From Branchiostoma belcheri (taxonomy: Eukaryota; Chordata; Leptocardii; Amphioxiformes; Branchiostomatidae), in assembly GCF_001625305.1 (NCBI RefSeq), contig NW_017803002.1, forward strand, positions 140,212 to 204,211: a stretch of 64,000 nucleotides of DNA, read 5' to 3'. Of this stretch, positions 1-10,700 are shown piece after piece. The position numbers and the translations under genes are program-made. The notes under the pieces are model-generated. The model was not told the DNA's origin and did no database searches. It was given only the letters and a program-made list of their open reading frames with translations. The first letter of the stretch is position 1, and every line of letters begins with the position of its first letter.

Positions 1-433
1 GACGACTAGTCAGTTCGTCTTGGTCACGGAATAATCCTAGTCTCGCAGGATAACGCGAGACTAGAACGAGACTTGCGTGGATCTTCTGCCCCCCTCTGCG
101 GAACTTGTACTATACGTGACTGATGAATCTCTTCAACGATATCTTATGACAGTTCTTAAAATGGAGAACTATTTGTCCTTTGCGTTCATCTATATCAAAG
201 AAACGATAGATTTAAATGAGGGAATGATAAATTGACTCAAGTGCAATTCCCTCACTTCTGTTGTAATATTCAGAATGTTTCAATTGTTACATCATAGTTA
301 TGTTGCCAAACAATTATTTAGATGTATTCCATATATGGATATTCTGTTTTCTAAAATAAATTAATATTTGGCATGGGTAGTTTTACACCCTACCATCCTT
401 CTTTCTCATTGTTATTGTTGTTATAATCATGGA

Positions 434-1294
434 CTACTTTCGTTTCTTGCCATTTGGGATTGAGTTCGAGGGCGGAGTGATACCATTTGGGGTTTTGTGA
501 CGCGCCGCTGCCTTGGACTGTCGGTAGGCGGAGTCGGTCCCCAACAGGCCGTCCAGCAAACCGTAGACACCGAAGTTAGAATTGAACCTGGGAGGAAAGA
601 CAATTAAATTTTAACATAACTAGAAAGGTAACATTTGCAAAGCAAATGCAATAATGTTTACCTTAGCATACGGTCTGCTATGTTATTTCTTACTCGAACA
701 CACTCAATGTATATAGTGACAGGAGTCTAAATCCCTCCTGCTTTAAAATTGCAACATGATGTAACCCAACAGTATTTACCATGATGACAGACGTCTGGTT
801 CAGGTCATTGACCTTATTTGTTTTGATAAGAAGAGGAAGAGGAAACAGAGCAAAAACAATACGTTTTCCTTCTGCGAAGGTAAACAAAACAACTTGAGTC
901 AGTTCTGTAGACAGTTTAACGATTTTGTCTGTCTATGACATACCGTCATTATTTACCAGTTACGTTGAAGACGGGTAGACATCATGGTAGAGATATACGT
1001 CGATGCCCAAACTTTATTGAACTCTTTGCTCTCTGTATTAGATTTTTTTGGGGTTTGGGGGGGGTGCAGGGTACGATCAAAGTGGCAAATGATCTTCCCC
1101 TGCCCCGAAGAAATCTGCTTGGAAATTTCTCTCATCGAAGGTTTATAAACTTTTCTAATCTTACTTACCTAGAGTGGTGGAAGTCGTGGAACTCAGGAGA
1201 CCGGAAGTTGAAGGGCAGGCCATATCCGGAATGGTCGGTGACGGTGATGTACAGCCCGTAACAGCCGAATAGCCAGATGGTGCTCACGTGACAA
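434..1294 (-). CDS. FAXDC2: FAXDC2-like sterol desaturase / fatty acid hydroxylase, last two coding exons (partial)
   Basis: Two exons on the minus strand. Exon 1169-1294 (acceptor AG at 1296-1295, donor GTAAGT at 1168-1163) encodes HVSTIWLFGCYGLYITVTD and ends with SPEFHDFHHS. Exon 434-587 (acceptor AG at 589-588) continues in the same phase with FNSNFGVYGLLDGLLGTD and ends KKRK at the stop codon 436-434. HDFHH followed by FNxNFG and LLGTD is the last di-iron histidine box and C-terminus of the ER membrane fatty acid hydroxylase superfamily; the tail resembles FAXDC2 more than methylsterol monooxygenase. The KKRK end fits a dilysine ER-retrieval signal. Known role of the family: O2-dependent hydroxylation of sterols or lipids with di-iron. 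Upstream exons with the other histidine boxes are not visible between 1295 and the PKS gene, so this is either a gene with very distant 5' exons or a fragment. The residues seen are intact. Confidence 0.8.
618..890 (+). repeat. Short interspersed repeat, left copy of an inverted pair
   Basis: Starts near ACTAGAAAGGTAACATTTGC and runs to an AG-rich stretch and ACAATACGTTTTCC. It is an inverted copy of 1322-1593, roughly 80 percent alike by eye. Related ends (ACTAGAAAGGCC followed by ATTTGC) recur at about 4818 and 50229. Probably a non-autonomous DNA transposon family. It lies in the intron between the two FAXDC2-like exons. Confidence 0.7.
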
Positions 1295-1321
1295 CTTGGA
1301 AAAATGTGAAGTCCTGTGATT

Positions 1322-1593
1322 ATGTTTACCGAAGGGAAACATATTGTTTTTGCTACGTTTCCTCCTCCTCTTCTTCTTCTCCAAAAAGTGACCTCTGACC
1401 TGACTGAACTAGACTGTCTCTCACCATGGTAACTGGTGTTGGGTTACATCATGTCGCAATTTTATAGTAGGAGGGATTTAGACTCCTGTCACCATATATG
1501 TGCATGTATTTGAGTAAGAATTAACAGAGCAGACCATATGCGAAGGTAAACATTATGCATTTGCTTTGCAAATGTTACTTTTCTAGTTTAATC
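1322..1593 (-). repeat. Short interspersed repeat, right copy of an inverted pair
   Basis: Reverse complement of the repeat at 618-890, sharing among others the segments GACAGGAGTCTAAATCCCTC and ATGATGTAACCCAACA. It lies just upstream (minus-strand sense) of exon 1169-1294, so that exon is bracketed by inverted copies. The tyrosine-recombinase fossil begins directly after its right end. Confidence 0.7.
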
Positions 1594-1598
1594 ATACA

Positions 1599-2836
1599 TT
1601 CGGGAAAACCCTACGGGGCGGCTCGGCAAACGCTTTCCCGATCCTCGCGGGGAAGGACAACGCCACATGCCCGGTCAGAGCCTTGCAAGTGTACATAAGG
1701 ATAGCGCGAGCCCTCGGTATCTCCTTTGAAAAAGGATACCTGTTCAGGACGGTAAGCAAAGACAGCAAGATCCTGAATGAACCATTCACGTACGACGCCG
1801 CACAGTATCGCTTCAGAGCATACTTAAGGGAAATAGGAGAGTACAACGGCGACACACTTCACGGCGTACGCACAGCCAGCGCCATAACCATGGCGTTGGG
1901 AGGGGCAGACGCCGCGTCCCTGATGACACACGTCGGGTGGAAGAGTAAATCCACGGCCGAGCGCTACCTGCGGCTCGACAGGGTGTGTCACGAAAATTCC
2001 CCGGCAGCAATCCTGCACGATGAAGTATCGAAAGAGCCCAAAAAGGATGGACAAGAGCAAACGGGAGCGGGCCCATTCTATAGCAGCAGGAACTACGGGA
2101 GGCTCAGACCCGTCTTCGAGTAAGCTTGAACACTGACATTGACAATAAGAGATCAGACGAACTTGATATAGACGTCTGAGTGATATAGAGTAAACAAGAG
2201 AGAATATCACCGAAAATAAATGAGGGATTATCGGCTTGTGCGAGCAAGGGGGGAGCCATCACGACAAGGCGGTTTTCAAATAAAACAGATTGAATAGTTG
2301 CATAGTTGTCTCCTAGGAGTAATTTTTTCACCGAGTGAGAACCAGCAGGAAGCAAGGGAGGGACAGTAGTATCTTATAGATGAGAAGATAAGGAATGAGA
2401 GGTGGATTTGAGGATGGGTGAGGGTCGAGGGGGAAATCAGCAACCTGGGGGGAGGATAACGCTATGTAAGGGGGTTTAAGCATGGGAGCCCCAGCGTTCC
2501 ACCCCACATCTTAACCCGGACAGAGAGCAGAGTGGCAAGGGATTTGGTACTATCTCGAGCTGCTTTGCGCGGAGGAGGGGGTAAGATGATACCAACTCGT
2601 CAGTCCGTCGGGTTGCAGGGAGAGGAAGGGGGTGAGCAGCCCACAGGCCCTCCAGGAGGGGAGGAAAGGGGGCGAAGGAAAGAAATAAAAAAAAGAGAAA
2701 AAGAAAGGAAGAAAGAAAGAAAAAGAAAGCAAAGCTAGTGATACATCTCTGTCTCGGGCCCTGGCCTCTGGCCCCAGCGTTCCACCCCACATCTTAACCC
2801 GGACAGAGAGCAGAGTGGCAAGGGATTTGGTACTAT
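1599..2836 (+). mobile_element. Tyrosine-recombinase retroelement fossil (DIRS/Ngaro-like), 3' part
   Basis: An open frame from about 1599 to 2123 encodes the catalytic part of a tyrosine recombinase: ATCPVRALQVY and GYLFR near the start, then LHGVRTASAITMALGG, HVGWKSKST and the nucleophile context AERYLRL, giving the R-HxxW-Y signature. About 360 bp downstream lies a perfect 66-bp direct repeat (2488-2553 and 2771-2836). A recombinase followed by such a repeat arrangement fits the split direct repeats of Ngaro-type DIRS-like retrotransposons; a Crypton is the alternative. No reverse transcriptase is seen, so only the 3' portion remains and the element looks broken. Age unknown; the identical repeats suggest it is not very old. 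Confidence 0.6.
2488..2836. repeat. Perfect 66-bp direct repeat flanking a 217-bp spacer
   Basis: Positions 2488-2553 and 2771-2836 read the same, each starting GCCCCAGCGTTCCACCCCAC and ending GGGATTTGGTACTAT. The spacer is G- and purine-rich. In a Ngaro-like reading these are the B1 and B2 repeats with A2 between; this assignment is inference. Confidence 0.75.
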
Positions 2837-3736
2837 ACTGAAGGTTCTTATCTCCATTTTTATGAGTTCCATCGAAGACCAGGATCTTGTATGTCTTTTA
2901 GCTTTTCTTTTACCTTTGTTATGGTGTCTATCATAGCTGTCGTGAAGTTTTCATCTGAAATTAAACTGTTGTTAAAACGCCAAAAACCTGGTCCTCTTTT
3001 TTGGTAGTTTGGAGTCATAATAGTCATGCAGACTGCTCTGTGGTCTGGTACTGGTGCTGTGCAAATTTTACATTCACTTGTTTGTACAAGGTTGTTTGGT
3101 ATAAATCAGTAGTCTAATCTACACTTTACAGCTGCTGACTCATTTTGCCATGTGTACTGTCTGGTATTTAGATTCTTTTGTCTCCAAATATCAGTGAGGT
3201 TCAGAGTATTAAGTGTTGAAGTTATTTCTTTGATTGCAGTATCTTTATAACTGATGGGTCTTCCACCTGTTTTGTCTAGCTCTGTCAGAGATATATTGCA
3301 GTCACCACCAACTATGATTGTTCCACTTCCATGTTCTTGTAATAGGTTGTTTACCTCTTTAAAGAAGATTTCTTGATCTTTCCCCTTGTTTGGTGAGTAT
3401 AAATTCATTCAACATAAATCTGTGTCATTTATTTTGGTGTTTGCAATTATGTATCTCCCATTTTTATCTACTTTTTGTGTTTTCAACTCTTATGTCTAAT
3501 TTTGAATTAAATAGTATTATAGCTCCCTTGATGTGTGATGTGCCATGGCTATAGAGTATATTCCCTCCCTATTCTGTAGCCCATTGCTTCTCATTTTCTT
3601 TTGTTGAAAAGGTTTCTTGTAGAAAGACTATGTCTGCATTTCTACCATGTAACCACCTGAATATTTTCCTTCTTTTGAAGTAGTTATTGATTCCTCTTAC
3701 ATTAAATGTTATGAGAGTTATTCTAAGATTTGTCAT
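2837..3736 (-). mobile_element. LINE fragment: APE-type endonuclease domain (Tx1/L1-like)
   Basis: On the minus strand the translation from about 3736 gives TFNVRGINNYFKRRKIFRWL, then DIVFLQETFS (N..RG and QE endonuclease motifs), an in-frame stop near 3573 and another near 3462, then after 3408 NLYSPNKGKDQEIFFKEV, IIVGGDCNISL and WQNESAAVKCRLDY, followed by PGFWRFNNSLISDE. This is the apurinic-like endonuclease of a non-LTR retrotransposon; the FWRFN context suggests the Tx1/L1 side of the tree. No reverse transcriptase is attached, because the fragment stops where the 66-bp repeat begins. The in-frame stops show it is dead. Confidence 0.8.
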
Positions 3737-4556
3737 TTAGTATGGGTTAAAACCTTGCTTTGACTATTCCCTTTGAGCTTGATTGATCTAGATTTACAAT
3801 AGCAAAAGTGTAGAACAAAATACATATTAAATGAAATAATACAAATAATAACAATAATGATGATAATAAATAAAGTGATAACAGTAGAAGTAACGTTAAT
3901 CATATAACTTATAACTGAAATAATTATGCACGTATATATACATGTAAAAACATTAACTAACATATTAAACCAGAAATAAAGTTCAGGTCTAGTACTGTCC
4001 GAACGACACTAAACATTGCCATCCCCATGTCGACTGTCCCTTCTGTTCTATGAGTACATGACGAGCTGTAAGCTGATACTGCTTAGGAGGATAGTAGCAA
4101 TACTCACGATACAAAGAAATGTTTTATATGTCGCTGTTTGGAAACAACATATCGCGTAATTAAAAATTCAATTTTTTACAGGCTGCTCTACAATGAGGTA
4201 TTGTTTGTTTCTTATATGTTAATATGAATATATGCAATAGTCAAACATATAGCCAATGGTCAAACATACACATTTACTCGGAATTTTTTACTTTATTCTA
4301 AATGTTACTGGACCTATCCTCAGGAATTGTTTAAGTCAACTGTTAAAATCACAGGTTTAAAATTAGGTGAATATTTTCCCAATTAATATTTTAAAACAGT
4401 ATGTCTTACACCAATTATGATTATATATAAGTGCCCCTAAAATCATTTTTCTTGATTAATACTTCATATTGTATTCAGAACTGACTCATTGTGCAACCTC
4501 GTACGCGTATACTAATACACTACCCTAATGTATTATATGGAAAAAAAGAATATCTT
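3737..4556. other. AT-rich stretch without a gene
   Basis: About 820 bp with no coding signal on either strand. It should hold the 3' UTR of the polyketide synthase gene (minus strand). An AATAAA on the minus strand lies at 4297-4292. I looked here for 5' exons of the FAXDC2-like gene and saw none. Confidence 0.6.
4292..4297 (-). terminator. Candidate polyadenylation signal of the PKS gene
   Basis: AATAAA on the minus strand, about 260 bp beyond the PKS stop codon at 4559-4557. Position and orientation fit; usage is not proven. Confidence 0.4.
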
Positions 4557-4798
4557 TTAAACCGTGATTTTGCCGATTAGTGTGCTTGCGGTCATCCCAC
4601 TTAAGATGTCAAGTTGAGAGACACTGCGATTGAAAGTTTTGTTCATCCAGTTGACAATATCGATGGCCATCAGGGAATCCACGCCGTAGTTGGTCATTGG
4701 CTGGTCAAGGTCGATCTGGTCTGGAGACATGTCCAGGAGCTGTCCGAGGTGGTCTAGCAGCCGTCCCCTCAGCTCATCCGGACTTTGGACATTGTCAG
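4557..4798 (-). CDS. PKS last exon: acyl carrier protein domain
   Basis: Acceptor AG at 4800-4799. Encodes an ACP with phosphopantetheine serine in NYGVDSLMAIDIV and ends LIGKITV stop (4559-4557). No thioesterase or reductase follows, so release must use an external enzyme or another route. Confidence 0.85.
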
Positions 4799-7700
4799 CT
4801 GTTATAGACAAGAATGTAACTAGAAAGGCCAGCATTTGCACAAGAGCAAATACAGTACATTTCACCCATTCTTCTTCCCCATTCAAAATGTTTCCATTCA
4901 CCATGCAATTCATACCACCCTGTATTTGCTTGGGGGTTATCTTTCCATGGAACCCTCCATCTGTTTGATTATGTGAAATTTGATCACATTATCCCAGCAG
5001 CCAATATCAACAAGGAAAAACTACTCCCACCTGATGAGAAAGTAGGTCATGTGTGCCAAATATGGTCATGCATGCCACTTTTGCCAAATATGGTAAAACC
5101 CTAATAAAACCATTGTAAAAGCCTATCCAAAAATTAAAAAAAAAAACATGCCTGAGGGTATTTGACCACTTTACCTCCATACCAAATTTCAGGTCACTTA
5201 TCCCCAAAATGAAGACATTAAATCCATTTAACGAAATGGCAAGAGGGGAAGGAGAAGAAAAACAGGAGGGAAAACAATACATTTCACCCATACTAGTATG
5301 GGTGAAATGTAAAAAAGGGTTAACAATTCAAACAAAGAACGAGATCTCATACCTCCATTAAATATGGTATGCTTTGTCATACTAGTAATTCATTTCAACA
5401 TGTCCACATTAATTATGCAAATGACATCTACGTTAACATAATATATGTATAGCGGTATTAACCTTTAAGTAACTTACACATGTCACGAGGTATAAATATC
5501 CCATCAATCACCAATAAGGAGTCAAAGAATTTTCACATTAATTATGCAAGTTAGGCCATCATTAGCATAATTGGTATCTGTTGATGTTCCTCTTGCCACA
5601 GATTAAATAGATTACATGTATACAAGAACTATTATATAAACACTGTAATTATAGAATTTCCTCATTAATTATGCAAATTAAGTCCTCATTTGCATAATTT
5701 GCATTTTATTATGTACAACTCTCTCTTAGCTACCTGCACACCAAATATGATGAAAATACGTTGTTCCTATCTGGATAAGCTGCTAGGGGGACTAAACCCA
5801 CACCAATTATGCCTAACTGGATCTGTCACCAAAAAGTCAAGACCATAGCATGTTCAGGACAGAAGATACAAAAACCGGTTATGCTGCAGTACCAAGGTCA
5901 GCTAACAGGAGGCCCATATTTGACCTTCACCTTTGTCTTCATAAGACTTATCAGCATACCAAATATCATCACAATCCATGAAGGCGTTATGAAGTTATGC
6001 TGACTACAATGTTGCGGAAACAAAGACAGACAGACACACAGACAGACAGACAGACAGACACACACACACACACACACAGACACAGACACGCCAAAAACAA
6101 TACCTCAATTTTTCATGGAGGTAATGACAGATGTCGCTTTTAAAGAGTTTGAATAAAGCTCACTTCTGGTTGTATCTAAGAATTCAGTTTTGCAGCTTTG
6201 CTTACCAGGCTTCTCCTTTACTTGCACATGATGACGATACTTCATGGAAGTTGGATATGAGAATTGCATGATCCTGCACCAGTCCTGTACAAAAAACAAT
6301 TCATTGTATATTTATGCTACTATAAAGTGATGTAATCTCAAAAGAAAGTGTCTATATATTTTCATTTGGAGAATATATTGTCTATATATTTTCATTTGCT
6401 GGAGAATCAATCATACAGATCACTGATTATAGTCGAAACAAAAAAAAACATTTTATAGAAGTTACATTGTGCTCTATATTGTATTAGATTCTAATAAAAA
6501 TAGTTACGGCACATAGGCTATCTCATGTAGACTTTGTTTCCATGACACAAGAACAAAGTTACATGTGAGTGGTTGATATTTTTTTGGGGGAAAAAGAATT
6601 GTGAATTTTTTTACCAATTGATTGATTTCCTATGTGATTGATTTTCCTAATAAAGGTAATTGCCAAATTGGCAAAGTTAATCTAATATCTAACGGTGTAA
6701 AAAGATAAATAACCTAGTGGCAATGATATGGGTAATTTAGAATTATAGACTATTGCAATACATTACAAATAACAGTCCATTTTAAGATACAACAAATTAT
6801 TTGCCCAGAAGGAAGTTTCAGAAACTGCGATACGCACCGTGTTTGCAAGTGTGATGACAGGGATGTCTCGGGCCTGTAAGAGACGTGGCATCATCTGCAG
6901 AACATTGTTAATGTGGAGTGTCAGGGAGCCCTTTCCTTTGACGATTTCCGTAGCTTTCTTCTTCCCCTCGAGGAAGCCGACCCCTCTGACTGCACCCAGC
7001 TGTAGGGAGAGAGCTGGAAGACCTTGTAGTTGTCGGTGTGCTGCAAGAGCGTCAAGGAAGCTGTTGGCAGCCACGTATCCGCACTGTTCTGGATTGCCCC
7101 ACGTCGCAGACACCGATGACAGCAAGAAGAAGATGTCCAGCTCGTCCTGTTGCATTAGCTCATGCAGGTGGAGTGCACCCCACGCCTTTGCCGCCAAGGC
7201 TCTTTCCAACTGACCTTCGTTGACGTCAAGAACATTTGAATCATCAATGACAGCAGCCAAGTGGAAGACGCCCTTCAATGCTGGAACCAAGGGGTTCTCT
7301 CGGAGATGATTAAGCATCTTCTCAAGTGATGTCTTCTTTCTCACGTCAACTGTAAACGTGTGCACTTTAGCCCCTCTGCTTTCCATATAGGCAACTGTTC
7401 GCCTGTTCTCTGCAGTTTTGCATCCGCTCCTTGACAGAAGAGCAATGTGCCTAGCCCCATGATCAACCATCCAACAGGCGAGAGCCTGTCCGATGCCGCC
7501 GAATCCACCGGTTATGAGGTAGGTGCCGTGCGCATCAAAGGTTTGCAGGGGCGGTTTTATCATCTCTGGCCTGAACATAGACGGCACCTCGAACACAACC
7601 TTTCCTATATGTTGACCCGTCGAAATCCATCTCAACGTGTCTTTGTAGTCGCTGATGTCTTTGACTGTGGTCTTGACTGGATGGATGATACCATCTTGCA

Positions 7701-10700
7701 AAAGGTTGCTGACGGTCTTCATTAACGTTTGGATCTCTGCAGGCTTCTTCTTCATCAATAAATCCAGTTGAACCGAGAGAAAGTTTTTGTTTTCCAGCAA
7801 ATGTCCGATGTCCATTTTCCAGTTTTCGAGCATTGATCGCTTTCCGATTTCGCAGATAATGCCGCCAGGGCTTAGAGCCTTAAGAGTTGTAGTTTGAAGG
7901 TTGCCGTATAAGGCGCTGAGGGCAACGTCCACTCCTTCGCCATCTGTCCATTGCAGGACATCGTGGTGGAATCTTGTAGATCTTGAGTCAGAAACATGTG
8001 TTATTCCCAACTCCTGCCTGAGAAAGTTTCGTTTTTCCTCAGATCCAGCAGTGCAGATTATACGGGCACCGACTACACGCGCTATCTGGATGGCTGCCTG
8101 TCCTACCCCTCCACATGCAGAATGGATCAGCACTGACTGGCCCGAACGAAGACACGCCCTCTCAACCAGCGCATAGTAAGCAGTGAGAAACACCATGCTA
8201 AAGCCGGCAGCGTCGGTCCAGTTGACGTTTGGCGGCTTCTTCACAACAAAGCGCTTGTCGCAATCAACATGAGATGCAAAGCAGTGATCCCCAAAGGCAA
8301 TGACTTCATCTCCCACTTTGACATGTTCCACAGAACTACCAACCTCCACCACCGTTCCAGAACACTCTAGACCAAACTGGGTTTGCAGGGTAAGACCATC
8401 AAGGAGTCCAAGCACCATCATCACATCCTTGAAATTAACACCTGCCGCATGAACTTGGACTTTAACTTGATCACGTGAAAGACATCCAGATGGCAGTTCG
8501 TAAAACTCGACGTCTTCCACGGTTTTGGCCTTACCTCCAGCGGCATCAAGAACCCAGCGCTGGTAAAGATTTGGGTAGACAGTCTTTGCAAGAGGTATTC
8601 CGGTTAGCCTTGGAGCTAAAACAGTGCCATTCCGGATCGCTAGCTCTCTCTCGGCTGGTGGTTCAGACAACAGTGTGGCCAAAGTACCAGTCAACTCTGC
8701 CAGTCCTGATGCACAAGTCGTTGAGGGCAAATCGACCGTGTAGATTGGCAGATCCTTAACCTCATTGTTGACAACTCGGAAAAAGCCTGTCACAATAGAT
8801 GTCGCCGGCCTCGAACAGTCTACGCTACCGCCTGCTGTAAACACCCACATGCAATGCACCATTTCTGACGCCTCACTGACAGATTTTATCAAAGCTAATG
8901 TGTGCCTCAAATACGTATCGTCCTCTGGCCAGATGTAGACGACATTAAGGCATTGGCCCTGAGTAGATATGTTTACGTTGTCTCCAATATGACATATCAA
9001 TGTGTCTTCGGGCAGGACGGTAAGCAGCGTTTTGGTGAGTGGGCTGTCTTCTTTACCAACAAGAATCCACTTTTCATGGTTGTTAGGCATCGACATGGTT
9101 GCGACAGCTGTTGGTGATTCTCCTTTCCTGCCAACAATTGCTGAATGGAAAAATTCATTTGGAGACGACACACCTACGACATCGGTCATTCCCCCGCTCA
9201 CGAAGAGGTTGCACCAATCTTCCTTGGAAAGCCAACATGAATCTCTTCTGTACTCGTCATCATATGCCCAGCACAGCTCCAAAGACCCAAAAATCATTTC
9301 GAACATGTAAAAAGTATTGGTAGGCTCCAGCATAACAAGCCATCCACCAGGACAGAGGAGACTCTGCACGTTTTTCAGTCCAGCCATGGCGTCCACGGTT
9401 GTGTGAAGGGTGTCCGTGCAGATAACAATGTCGAACGTTCCAGGGACGAAGTCCTGTGACCGCACTGGCTTCTCAATGTCGAGCTGTTTACGTTTGACAA
9501 ATGGAAAATCCTGAAGAGCCTGACTTGCTTGGGCAAAGAAGGTGGCGTCGAGACCTGTGAATACATACTCCAGGGAGCCTGCCTCTGCGAAACGCCTGAC
9601 ATGTTTCAAAAGTATTTGTGCGAGTCCCCCGACCGACCACCTATTTCAAGGATCCGGACAATCTGCTTGCATGTTAGTGCAGCCTCTACGACCTTCTCAA
9701 TGGCCTCTGTACAGGCGTGGTAGTAAAGCTTGATGCTCTGTGAAGACATGAAGTACTCAGCTAGGGTTCCTTCATCAAAAAGCGTTGGCATAGCTACTGA
9801 TGGGTCTAAAAGAACAAAGGGCAGTAGGTCTCCGAGGCGTCGTAATGTGTTCAAGTCGAGCTCAAACGCTGGTACATTATGCGCCATCTCATCTAAGTGT
9901 TGATGAATCTCATTAAGCGAAAGGGTGGCGATTCCTGACTCTTCAGTAATGATATGCTTGAGTCTTTCCATGTACCGTGCGTTCATTGCATTGACTTCCT
10001 CTCCCGTGACCGCAGCAAGAGCATGGCGACTGTAGGATACTGTCACACGTTTTAGTGTAGGGATAACCGCTTCTACTGCCTGAATGATTTTCATGTCATC
10101 TTCAAACTGTCTCCAAAGATGGGTTGTGTCAAATACGTTGTAGAAAATGTTTGTCTTGGGCAAACAGGAATGGATAGGCTGCCATTTGGTTTCGTACAGG
10201 CAGCTGTCTGGCGTCACATCGGTACTGGTGCTCTGAACGTCACGCATCTCGAAACCGACAATATGGGTTAATACTTTCCCCTGGGTGGTGGTCAAGGTTA
10301 TGTCCGCTTTGAAGAGCACGCTGTCACGGTCGACGATGGTAGCATGGGCGACAAGCGGTTCCCCTAGTGGGAGGGAAGGGACGTACATCTTAAAGCTGGC
10401 GATACGCGTTGGTAGATACAGGGTGGAGCTGGGGCCAATAGCGGCAATAGCAACCTGAAAGCAGCCGTCTAACAGTGTTATCTGTATCCGTTGTTGCGTA
10501 TCATTTGCTGGCCTTAGATAACCCACTGCCTCCCAGTCCCCAATGACAGCTTTTTCCACAACTTGGAACGCGGGACCATACTGAAGACCCAAGCCATCCA
10601 TTCTCTGGTAGAATGTTGCGGAGGTGACTGTATCTAATGCCTTTGTCACCTTAATGTCGGGTACGCTAATTGAAGATACGTTTTCTGGCTTAGCAACGCA

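Noticed and set aside
935-1261. Plus-strand 108-codon frame
   Set aside because: It overlaps the FAXDC2-like exon on the other strand, whose protein is clearly homologous to a known family.
2532-2738. Lys/Glu-rich open frame
   Set aside because: Produced by a purine-rich stretch between the 66-bp repeats; no start context or conservation visible.
9560-9647. A 45-nt intron bridging the PKS frame break
   Set aside because: GT and AG can be found, but 45 nt is a multiple of three and would not restore the frame, and it would remove conserved residues.
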